From Oegoconia quadripuncta (lineage: Eukaryota; Arthropoda; Insecta; Lepidoptera; Autostichidae), in NCBI GenBank assembly GCA_949316235.1, contig OX438751.1, positions 16,926,801-16,990,800 on the forward strand: a DNA stretch of 64,000 bases, read 5' to 3'. Positions 1-12,600 of the stretch are shown here, one piece after another; position 1 is the stretch's first letter; each line of letters starts with the position of its first letter. A model generated the notes under the pieces. That model worked only from the letters and a program-made list of their open reading frames with translations. It was not told the origin of the DNA and searched no databases. The position numbers and the translations under genes are program-made.

Positions 1-618
1 GCTTACATGTTTTATGTACCTATTTGTACTAACCTAAATCTTACTTTGTGTTGTATTCCATCTAATAAGAACATTCTCAGTTATACTTTAAATGTTGTGT
101 TCTACAGAAGGCTAATATGACTATTATGGTAACATATCATTTTCAACTAGAATTTAGTAACATTTTCTTCCTTCACCATTTGGAAAATAAAATCAATTAA
201 CATTCTTAATTTCTTATGTTGTAAATATAAAATTTGTTTTTCTTATTCAGATACACTATCCATTCCTCAGTAACAAAGTCACATAATTGGACAAGGTAAT
301 GACAGGCTTTTTTTTTTTTTAATAATATTGTAGCTTTCTGTTTTATTCTGCAAACTGTCACTTAATTTGGCTGCAGAGCTGCAGTTATGTTCATAGTCCT
401 GTATGACATGCATCAAGTGCTTCATCCATTTTAATTCTTTTTGTCTCATACTATAGTAATAAACATTATTTTGAAACTAACAGGCATTTGGACAATAATA
501 GTGCACCCCATCACTAACTAAACCTGCATTACAATATTTTCCTGTAGAATCCTTTTTTATTCAAATGATTGCTAACCACCACATTAAAACTTGAAATATA
601 AATTTCTTTTCAAGGGCA
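1..618. other. Non-coding flank upstream of AMBRA1 start
   Basis: AT-rich sequence with no convincing coding exon. Just before the AMBRA1 start codon the run TTTCTTTTCAAG looks like a splice acceptor, so this stretch may be an intron inside the 5' UTR, with the promoter outside the window. That is inference; no TATA or initiator could be assigned. Confidence 0.4.
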
Positions 619-3600
619 ATGGATCCAGTGATAGACAATGAATGGTTAACATGTAAGAATGATCCCATTGATGAAGTGCAGACAGTGGGCAATATTGCCC
701 GCAGCTGGCAGTGGCGGGAAAGAGGCATCAACCCCCCGCACTATCCTGCCAACAAAATTGTACTTGAAAATATTGCTGAAGATATCTTAGTTCAAAAACC
801 CCTTAAAATTAGAGTAAGTGTTTTCCTCTCTTTCTTTCTCCACAGAAGTAATTCTAAATGGCGTATTCAAAATGTTGTTGCAAGTTTATCTGGCTACAAT
901 ATATGCCTTATTTTTGTATTCTGTACAAAAACCATGAATATACTGTAATAAAAACCAATTAATGGTTTACTGTTGCTGTAGATCTGTGCCTTGTAAGCTC
1001 TCCAATGTGTTGTCTTTATATGATACAATAGCAAATAGTTGTAACTATTTAAATCCAATTTTCAGTGCTGTGACTTGCCTGGTTATCCAAGATCTACATT
1101 TTTGATGGTATTCAGTCCAGATGGGTGAGTCATGAGTATAAAATTTGAACTAAGTGTATATTTATTTAAAAAATTACTTAAATATTTGTAGTCGTTAAAC
1201 ATGAGTTGTTGTTCTTGTTTTAATGTAGGAGACCCAGTAATGTACAACTAGTCGACCCTTGCATCAAAGAAGAAATTTCTGTTACCTACACAACTACCTA
1301 AGAAGTGTGCATCTGTGCATTTATTGCTAGGGTTATACCAAACTGAAGTTGCACTTGCAGCTATGTTTTATAAATTTCGTCAAACTGGTATTTTTTGGCA
1401 ACAAGAACCTTGTAAACAATAGTGTGCTTATGAGTAGATTTTTCCCATGATAAATATTGTAAGAAAAATATCATCATCAGTCACATAATTATATAAAATA
1501 CTTGTGACGGTAGCATCGCGTAATAGTATTTCAATAACAACGAAGTTATTTAGGTGTCTTTCGTAAGGCGCCACACAGATAACGGACTTTTTGTCCACTG
1601 GATGTTTTCGTCCTTCATGTGCGTTATTAGGATTCGGTATACTCTATCCTTGCGGCCTTACGACTCTTGACAATGCATTTCGAGGAAAGCTTACAAATTT
1701 CTAGGGTAGGCACTGCCTTTCTGCCTTGGGATAAATTTAACTAATAAACGAAATATTAAGGACATTTTAATAAAAAGAAATTAAAGTTGTGTGCCTTGAA
1801 CTGGCCAGATATATTTTTGTTTGTCTATTATGCATAACTCTACAACCATGAGTCTACAATCAATCAGGGCATTCTCTGTTCTTTTGTGTGATATAATAAT
1901 TCCATACAAACATACCTTTTGTAAAGTTCTCAGCACTAAGAATCATTAATAAATATCGGTCAAATTATCCAAGTAGCAAGAACATTCGATATTGGTTATC
2001 ACGCGCATCTGTCAAAATGCTGCTGCACGACTAAATTGGCTGCGATAAAATGTGTAATAAACTATATTGCAAGTTGTCAAGCTACCTACCACTGTTGAAG
2101 TCGGATTGCCAACCATATAAGAATAAGAATCGTTTATTTACCATTAAATATTAAACATTAGCTGTTGCCCGCGACTTCGGTCGCTTGAAACATTTTATCA
2201 AAGTCGTTCACAAAAAATTTTACCTATATGTTAATCCAGGTCCTAATCTGTCTGCTAACCTAATTTCATCCAAATCCGTCCAGCCATTTAGGCGTGAAAA
2301 GGTAACAAATATACACAGCAAGAAACTTTCGCATTTATAATATTAGGTTGATTAGTATGATATACAATTTCACAGCTCAGAGTAAAACTTGTTTTTATTT
2401 AATTACTTTACTAAAACATCATAAATGAAATGGATGATGAGAAAATTTACACTACCTTTACTTTTTGCCTGGAACTAAGTTTACAGATGTCAGCCCTAAC
2501 CAGAGACAAAACTGGGGACCTTTAACTTGACAGATGCTGTACCACGGATGTATTTAATAACTTTCTGTGTATAAAAGTTTATTTATTGTGAATGATTTCT
2601 TTTTTTTTTCAGAACAAAAGTAGCATCTACTCATGGAAACCACAATGTGTATGTGTCTGAACTGTCTAGTGGCAAACATGTACGAATACTGAAAGGGCAC
2701 CCTCGCACCCCATGGTGCATTGCTTTCCATCCTTCACACCCACAATTAATAGGATCTGGCTGCCTCGGTGGTCAAGTCAGGGTGTGGGACATCTCTAGTG
2801 TAAGTGAATAAATTACCTATAAAAGTATCTGTTTAATATCTTTTTTAGGATCAGAACAATACTTTCCTTCTTTTATGGATGTTATGTCCTATCATGAGTG
2901 CTCCTTTGTAGTTATTCAAGGTTGCCTGAGCTATTATAAATATCATATTTAGCTATTTCTTTATTAGATTAAAAAAAAATAACATCAATAATTAACTGGC
3001 TTAATCGCACTGCATAATACTGCACTGGCTTAATGCATTGGTCATGGACCTCTCCCTACTTCTATTGGAGGATTTATCCTAATTGCTACACACATTGCTT
3101 GTATGTGCTGTTATAGGTTTAATTATATTCCCGGGACCCACACAGCGTTTACAGTGATTAACATAGCTTAATGTTACTGTGTAGTTACAATAATATTAAG
3201 AAGTATCTTGTTTTTAGGGTGGTAGTGAGGTATGGAATGTACGCAATGAAACTGTGATAGCTTCCATAGCTTTCCACCCAAGAGAGCAGTTGCTGGTGAT
3301 TGCAACATACAATGAACTTTATTTCTGGGACTGGAGTCAACCAGCACCATTCACCAGGGTTTCCACCAATAATATTAATGAAAAAGTTCGGTAAGTATAT
3401 AATACCAAGAAATGTTAGGTATATTAACTGTTTTGAGACTTGTTTGAGAAGGTATATTCCGTCCAGTGGCATCTTCATTGGATAAATTAAGATTTCTTTT
3501 TAAATACAACATCAATCAAAAATATTGCTCTGACCTACGCTCGAAAAGCCTAAAAGCCAATTAATACCTAAATAAATTGAATTTATTTATTTTGGAGAAT

Positions 3601-6600
3601 TTCAAATTATTGATAAAAACAGTCACTTTTTGTATAATCGTTAATTCTGGACAATCAACAACCGTTATCAAAGCCATTTAAGTATTACTTATAATTCGCT
3701 TTTAGGCTTTTCGAGTGCCAAATATTCTGTATTTAAAAAGAAATCTTAATTTCTCCAATGCGTCCTCATTGGATAAATTCTCCTTACCTTAAAGCACGTA
3801 CTTGTATGTATAACCCGAAAATGGAGAAGAAATTAGAATGTTTTATGAAAACCTTTATTTTTACTATAAATTCAATAATACCTTAATCGGCATGGATATT
3901 GAAAAACTTAAAACACTAATTTTGATGGAACAAGGAACATCAACATCAAGGAAGACCAACATTACATGAACTATTTTTACTGTACGTTATGTGGTACACT
4001 CCCATTTGCTGGGGGGGAGGTGGGACTTTTTTTCTTTCCTACTTTTCACCCTTAAATTCTTTCTTTAATTAGTCTGGGGTCCAAGGTAGCAATAGAGTCA
4101 CGTAGGGCACCGTCAACCATCAGTAGGCGCCGTGCAGAGTACCACTGTTGATCCTGGCTTACAGGAGTTACAGTGGCAGGAGAGCGGAGGTGGGATCTGT
4201 ACTTTATGTGCAATAGGTCATACATCGGACTTGGAAATCAAAACCGGAATATGAGTACATTTCCCCCCTTAGTTTCATAGTATACTATAATAATTAGTAC
4301 GTTATGTATTTCCAGGTACGTCGCATTTGACGCACTTGGATACAAGTTAATAACGGGAATATCGCTGTGCGCAAATTCTGGAGCTATAAACAGTTCGATA
4401 CTACAACAGAATCCGTTGGGGCCGTCTTATAACCAGGGCGGCAACAGGCGGGATGACCCAGAAGACAACTCCGGCGGGAACCGCCCCCCGGTGGGCCCCG
4501 GTACAGCGCAGGACATGATTGTGAACTCTTACCAAAATCTGGTGCAGAGATATGACAGTTTAGTGAGGAATTATCAACGATTGTTCATGGTGCGACATCG
4601 GCTTACTAACACACCCCCACCTCCAAGTACCGTAAGCATATTATACAACTATTTTTTTTTTATATGAGAGGGCGGCAAACTTGCGGGTCACCTGATGGAA
4701 TGCAATCACCGCCGCCCATGGACACTCGCAACATCAAAAGGGTCACAGATGCGTTGCCGGCCTTTGAGGAAGGTGTAGGCTCGTTTGTTGAAGGTTCCAA
4801 TGTCGTACTCGTTGGGGAATACCGCTGCAGGAAGTCCGTTCCACAGGGTGGTCGTATGTGGTAGGAAGTTTCTTGAGAAACGTACAGTGGTAAACTTCCA
4901 CTCATCCAGGTGATGTAGATGGAATTTCAATTTTCGGCGAGAAGTGTAACGGTAAAATTGAGCAGCGGGTATTAGCTCGAACAGTTCTTCAGAACACTCC
5001 CCATGAATTATGCGATAGACTATGCAGAGGGACGCGACGTCTCTTCGCAACGCCAGTTTTTACGTCACCACAATAATAAAATAACATATAGACACAGTTA
5101 CTACGATCTTTCGAACCATCTTTCTTCGCACGTTTGTACTTTGATGACTAGTTATGAATCTTAAACAGGCAGCGTCACTGAACATTGAATTACAAACTTG
5201 CGAAGAAGTATGGTTCGAAAAATCATAGTTCCGATACTCTGTTGGTCGACACATTGCAAGCAAGCCCAAGGGCGATAAACCATACAGCGACTTCTTCAAC
5301 GAACGCAAGTGCTATAGAGATTTTGTAACGAGCGAGCAACATGGAACGTTTAATATACCAGCAGCCAGACGGCCTAACTCAATTGCTTTGGAAATTGTTA
5401 TCGTTTATGACGTCAATGCATCATCCATCCTAGTCGAATCGAAGTTAGGCGGTAGAGCACCTGGTGTTCTTTCACACTAGCGTTCGTCGATGAAGTATTC
5501 TGACGCTTTATGGTTTATCGTACAACAGAGTATCGGAACTACCATCTTTCGGACCATAGTTCTTCGCACGTTTGTATTTCAACATTCAGTTACGAACTCG
5601 TAAATATTCTACTAATATCGATTAATAATTGCGAGTCATAACTCATGAAATTACGCTCGGTTGGCCACAGCCAAGGTCGAAAATAGGACAGCAGCTACCA
5701 AAGCTATCACATACAGTTGACTGTAGCTCAAATGTAAGATTTGGTTCCATTTAAAATCTTTTCCCATGTAATAAAAATTTCAAGCGTCTACATCTACAGG
5801 GTGAATTTGAATTTGTGTAATTCCCATTAAGTGACACCACTCTTGATTAGGAACAACTCCCCAAGGAACCATAGTGGAATTCGATCAAAAAAATTTCAAA
5901 TACCCATACAAAGTAAACCATTCGGAAACAACCTTTAGTATGTATGGAAGTCTAACAATTTTCGGATAAATTCGGCTTTTTGATCGAGTTCGACTATATT
6001 TCATAGTGGAAAGTTGTTCGTAATCAGGAGTGGAGGGTGAGGTAAACAGGAAATACACGAATTAAATTTATTTTGGAATTACCAAAGACATGAAAGCTTT
6101 TCCATTGAAAGGAAGTTTTTATCAAACATTGTATGTAAATCAACCAATCGCGCATGGGTTGTCTGTTTAAATCAGGTCAAGGCTATCTTTAATTAAACAT
6201 TTTTTTTTTTCACTTTTTTTTAATTTTTTTTATGCACACTTGTGATGTTAAGTGAAGACGAAGTCGTAGGTGGAAGCGTACTGACCCGGAAACCCCAACA
6301 CATTTGGTGGACTGGCTATCTTATCTCTGAGAATTCGTCGATTTCTGCACTCATTTGTTTTCTCAAAGAATTCAATACCAATCGTGAGGACATAGCATAA
6401 GGAACCAGGGAAAAATAGGTTGTCTGTCTGTTTCTGGTCATATCACAGGGTTGTCGGGCCTAATCGGGTCACTTAGTGGGAGAAATTTACACTCACCTGT
6501 TTTCTCATTCAAATATACGTCAAAATAAAGATAATTATATTGCGAATACGATAGTAGATTAGGTTGTCTATGCGAAATGGGTCAAGACTTATGGTTGTCG

Positions 6601-9600
6601 CGCTTTATAATTCGAAAATTTCTATGAAAACGGACTTTCGATAATTAAGCGAACGAATCGAGCGAGATAGCTAATTATAATTCGTGGTTGTAAAGTATAG
6701 CGCAGTAACATTACCTGTCGATTGAGATATCATTTGTCAAAATTCCAAACTTATCTGTTGAACTCGATTGTTTTGCCCATTTGCTAACACAAAGTTGCAT
6801 TCTAGATCGACCGCGGCACCGACCCGATGGAGACTGACGTCTCGCCCAGTACGTCAGCGGGCTGGACGCGCCAGCGCCCGTCCACATCCAATGCCCAACA
6901 GGACGACGGTAACATTATTCGACATTAATATATATCGTTAAAGGTATTTTACATTTTTATTTTTATCTTACTTTGGCTCTTAAACCGCACCGACACGGCA
7001 CAGCGACAAAAAGATCTTCTTTCCATGTCTTCTTACTTAAGTCATTCTGAAAAAGTGAAACCCTTTTAATGTTGGTAACAATTTATGCATTATTGCATTC
7101 TTTAAAACCATTGCTTGAAACAGTTGGCCTAGTCTCCTTTATAGGTCTCTGTATTTCCTATGCTTTCGTGATACCGTGTTATTTCCATATAGTTCCTAGT
7201 GCCCTTCTTCCCCACTGCTCAACTAGATTGCTCAACTAGTTGAGCAGTAGGACATAGTTTATATTACCGAATATTTTAAGCTCTATAGCTCGACTATTTT
7301 TGCTCAACTTAGTCGATCAGTAGGTCATTAGTAACTGGTTGATTAATTAGTTGTCGTACGTACATATAACCCAAAACGCATTGCTGCGTCCCAGACGATG
7401 ACGACGAGTCATGCCACGTCACTTTTGATTAGAGAAGAATATTTTGGTCGTGCAGTTTCGCGCCGCGTCCCCTATAGCACAGTAGTGTAACCAATGCAAG
7501 CGTTCGCCGCGGGACTTTGCGAAAACTCGAAAGTCGTGCTACTACGAAAGGGCTACCAGTTTTCACGCAGTATTCGTCTCTTCTTCGGTATAAAGCCCGC
7601 GACAAGCGCATGTGTGTCAGCGGAAGGGCTCTGGTAGACGAATAGCATTTCAACTGCGCGTCGCTAGCAAACTGTTATTGTGTTTGAATTTTGTTCCCAT
7701 CTCACTAACCTTGTAAGATGTTTGGCTCTTCATTCATAATACGATCAGCCGATGGTGTCGATTCGGATGTACTCCAACTCGATTAAACTACACTAAAATT
7801 AAGTTTAGTTAAGGCAAATGACGTTTGCCATTCGGAAAATTACAAACTTAACTAACTTGACAGGACTTGAGTTATTTTAGTTTAATCGATTTCAACTTGT
7901 TTAAAACACAATTTTGGTATTCGGCATGACCAAATATCGTCTAAAATAACAAACGTCAAACGTAAATTAACTTAATTTTAGTTGATACATAATTTTGTAT
8001 GGACCAACCTAACTAAACAAACGAAAATTCTGGTCGGACGTTTCGCAATAATACGTCAAAAGAATAAATTTTTGAATTGAGCAATAATACGTCAAAAGAA
8101 TACATTTTTGAATTGAGCTGGTTGGCTGGATAGATCGTATAGATTACCTACGTGGTTGGAGCTGTGATGGATGCAGATGAAACGTAACTAGGTATTTACC
8201 TTGTAGATAAAAGTTTTACTTATTGATTGCGACTCGGCTATTTAAGTAAGTACCTACTTACCTACCTACCTACTTAAAATCTCTTCTCTATCCGCTCCTA
8301 TTTGAAATACTGATTGTGACATTCCTGTCACAATTTCCATTGTCAAAAATAAATAATATAAAAACCGACAAGCAAAATAGTCATCAATAGACATCTCAAG
8401 ATCGATTTATTAATACGCCCTAAGAAGAGAAAAACCGATGTAAATGTTAAAACAAGAAATCCGCGTTATTTAAGTGCCGCTATCGCATTTTCACATTTCT
8501 TGTTTGTCTGACAACACTGTATGCAATTTAGTTAACTTATCCTCTTGTCAAAAAACATTTCTAAATTTAGTACGTACGCAAACCCGAATAGCACATGCAC
8601 TTGATTAAAGTAATTTTAGTCGGATTTTGGTTAAGTTTAATTATAGTTTGGTTGTACATCCGAATCGACTACAATGCATGGAACTTCCATCCGACGTCAA
8701 TGCTTCCGAAATCCTAAAATCTTGGTATCCTCAAGAACATTTACTGAAATCGCGTGCCTCCTCTTCAACCACATCCTCACTTTTCTTCAGGTGAGATTAT
8801 GGACAAACGCGTATCCAGTCAATCATAAAAAGTGCTTTGCCTGTGTCACCTGTGGGCATACAGTTAATGTAAAGCGCGCTTGCAGTGGACATTATGCTAT
8901 CATAATGATTATGAAATGCTATTCGACTGTCACGAAATTACTTAATTTGTTAAGTTAGTTATTTTTGTTCAGTATGTAAAATAATATTTAATTAGAAACA
9001 AACATGTTCATTAGAAAACATTGGTATATGAATACGACTTAAGCATGTTTGCGTCCATAAGAAATACATTATTTTACAACCCGGCTTAAAAATAAAAAAT
9101 TAAAATAAATCTTACAAAATATATTCTCAAAATCTTTTACAGATAGATGTTAATCAGAAAGAAAACCTGAAAAATCGCCGCAGTCTCAAGACAGAGATAT
9201 TTTTGTGGAATTGTAACTGAAATTCAAAAGTGTATGTTTGTTTGCTGGACAGCAACCCCGGGCCCTAGCACGTCGCGTCGGCAAGACACCACAGGCGCTG
9301 ACAGCGGTGATGGCGAAAGCAGCAGCAGTCGCCTGCTTAACCTCGACGTTTTGTCCTTCGACAGCAACCCCTCTAGGTATACCCATTTGCATACCTTTAC
9401 TTAAGTCAAATTCAAAAGTAATACAATGCGACAAAGTCTAGTGGCCCTCAAGACCCTCTCCACACTACATTAGACACCAGGATAAATAATGATAGTGATT
9501 AAGCATATTTGGTGGTGTATTAGTCTAGGTTAAAGCTCGTAAGTCTAGAGTCTAAGACTTCAATGTGGGAAACAAGTGGAAGTAATAACCCAACTATGAT

Positions 9601-12600
9601 ATAACCAAAACGATAAATCTATCAATGATTTCATCAATGCAACCATGTGTACCAATCATTACTACCTAAATGGATAGAAACACGAAACCCAGTTTTTGAT
9701 TGAGTGCATTGAGTAAGCAATAACCATCGAACCTCCCAGTGTCCCGGTGTAATCATTTGGGTTTTCATACATATTCATACATAACAAATATATCATTAAA
9801 TTAATATTTGAGATGAATGTCCCTGTACTAAACTCCTGCGTTTATGCTTCCAGGAATCAAAATTCATCGAACCAACAACACTCTCCATTTGGATCAAGAC
9901 CCTCAGCTTTCCAGCCACTCTCTGAAGGAAGATCATTTCGAACAGTACTTCAAAACGAACGCTCTTCTAGACTATTGCCCAATCCGTTCTCTTCTACTAG
10001 CACAACAAGATCAAACAGAGTTCCCTTTTCCAATGGCGCCCAACAATCATCTGACGTACCTACGAATACATCACGCACTAGCATTTTCACATCATCCAGA
10101 CCGGAGTCATCACTTGGTAGAGATTTCCTCCAACGCCGACGAAATTCTTCTCCCTCTCATCATGTACCAAATACAAGCCTAAATATGTCACTATTTTCCG
10201 ACGATGTGTCTCCAAACGGAAGACGCGCTCCAAACACAGAAACAAGCTCTTCATCGCCACGACAAAGAACTCCGTCAGTGTCCAGTGTACGCTCGTCACA
10301 TAGACCTACAATGACAAATTCGTCAACGCAAATGAGCCCCGTATCAGGCGGCGTCGATGCGCAAACTATAAATGAAAGCCTCGATTTAATACGTGACATA
10401 TTAAGAGATTCCGGCACTAGATTATTAAACTTGATCACAAATATGTCCTTATCGACGTTAGCTAACGTCGAGCGCAGCATGCCGAGAAGAGGAAGCGGAA
10501 ATCGCACGCAGTCTGACGACAGCGAAGGAGGCGGGCTGCCACTGAGCGAACGGTCACGTCAACGATTTTTCAGCTACATTCGCCGAGATTTTATATCCTC
10601 GAGCTCAGACTCCGACAGCGACCAGTCTCTCGAAGTTAATATTTTCAGAACGAGAAACTCCACGTTTCGCGAAGATAATTTAAGAAACGGCAATGGACAT
10701 AACAATCGCCCTAGTACCTCTACATCTGTTAGACAGCCTACTGATAGGTTTGTGTTCGAATTAAACGGTGAATCAAGAAATGAGGGGACTTCACAGCCTT
10801 CGCCTTCTGGAGGTATAAACGTGTCCATGTCTAACAATAGGTTCCGTGTTCGAACACAAAGTAATTCTGGAGGTGAAGGCGCCACCACGTCAAGTAGAAA
10901 TAACGACGACTCTTCAGAGAATCGAGCCCAAAGTACATCAGACTTCAATCCCAATAGGCCATCCACGAGCAGGGAGGGCATTTGGCCGAGGGCCTCAGCA
11001 ATTTCGTCGGAAGAGGCGTACCGGAAAGTAAGAGGCGGTGTTAATGCCTTACAAAAACATACAACGCAACTAACAAACTTGTGGTTGCGCGGCAATCGCA
11101 TCACAATGCGAGAATTGCGCAACATGTGGGAAAATTTACGGCGGCGAATTATGATGCTTCATAGGGAAACCGGGAGGCAGGATTTACCAAGTTATTACAC
11201 TAGATCACTGTTGGAAAGATGTATGATGCTGACGGAGATGACTGACAGCGCCTCTCGTACAATGAGTAGAACAACAAGGAATCCTCCAAGGAGTGAAGGA
11301 AATGAAGAAAGCCGAAATGACAACGGCGAAAGTACAAGTAACTCTGGAGGACCAACGAACGAGAGTGAACCTAGTACTTCAACAGAAAATGTTAGTGAAA
11401 CTAGATCCACTCGACCGGGTCGATCTCCTCAGCCACGGTCTTCTAATATCCGTTCTTCACCTTCACTTAGAAGACGGCTTCAATCCAATTACAGATGGCG
11501 ACCAGAGGACGAATTGAGAAGACGTTCGCGTAATCCTATTTCTAACCGTTTGGCTCCACGATTCACTCATAGATCCCGCAGAGATTTCGCAAGGGCTCTT
11601 GAAATTAGCGCAACACGCCACGAAATACGCATGCGAGCCATGCAAGTTCTGTCAGTCATGTTTAATATGATGATGATGTGCCTTGAGGAGCGAGGACTCA
11701 GTCAGCTCATCATAAACATGTTACGCACGCTTAAAAAAGCTTTGGCCTTGACATGTCTAATGTTGATGATGAATAGGAACACACCACGTACAGGTACGAA
11801 TCCTCCACCTCCCGCGTCTCGTGTCGATTCTTTAAATGTCGTTCGTATACAAAACGTTGATCATGCCGGGCCTGTTAATGTCGACGGCCCAGACGAACCA
11901 GCATCACCTGCCACTTTTAGCAGGAGTGAAACCAGGTCTAATGAAACAGAAGAAAATGCTCCCAAAAAGAAGAAAATTGAACGTAAAATGACGAGAAGTG
12001 ATAAACCTTCGACTTCTAAATCGACAGCTACCGACAGTAGTATGCATGAAGAGTCGCCGCGACCTTCAACGAGCGGTATCACACAGAGGTGGAGTAATCG
12101 GTTGGCGGTTCAAATTTCCGCAGCCAACAGAAATACCTCTGCCACGGCGCGAAATAGAAGAGAATTATATTTGGAGTGCAAACGCCAAAAAGCATTGCAT
12201 AGAACAAACCCTACTGCTCATCCACTCATTAAGAAAAGAGCTCTACCACCTGTTTCCACTTACAGAATACCTGCTCTAAGATCACTTCCAAACCGACTTA
12301 GGTTGCCAAGACTCTCTACTCCTCGCACGGATTCACGTAACGAGGAGCCAGTTGCCGGACCTTCTACGAGCAATGCTGCTCCAGCAGAAAATTCAAACCG
12401 CGAATCGCCAAGGGATGAAATGTTTAATGAGTTCGAGCAAAGGGTAAATCTGATAAGACTAGCTCACTTACAGGCGGTAAGATTGAGAAATGCAGCCCGA
12501 ACTAGATTCAGACGGTTGCAGACAATCCGTCTCTACACTCCTTCATCGGTCCGTGAAATGTTTGAGCTTCAATCGAATAACACTGATAATACACCAGCAC

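Noticed and set aside
3185..3485. Small frames on both strands in AMBRA1
   Set aside because: They overlap exon 4 (3218-3390), which carries the conserved WD40 sequence in another frame.
4664..5308. Overlapping frames that could be read as small genes
   Set aside because: The minus frame is the LINE reverse-transcriptase tail and the others overlap it or the foldback arm.
10087..12082. Several open frames of 60-183 codons on the minus strand and in other frames across AMBRA1 exon 8
   Set aside because: They are shadows of the Ser/Arg-rich coding exon; the sense frame joins AMBRA1 with correct splice phases and the antisense peptides show no domains.
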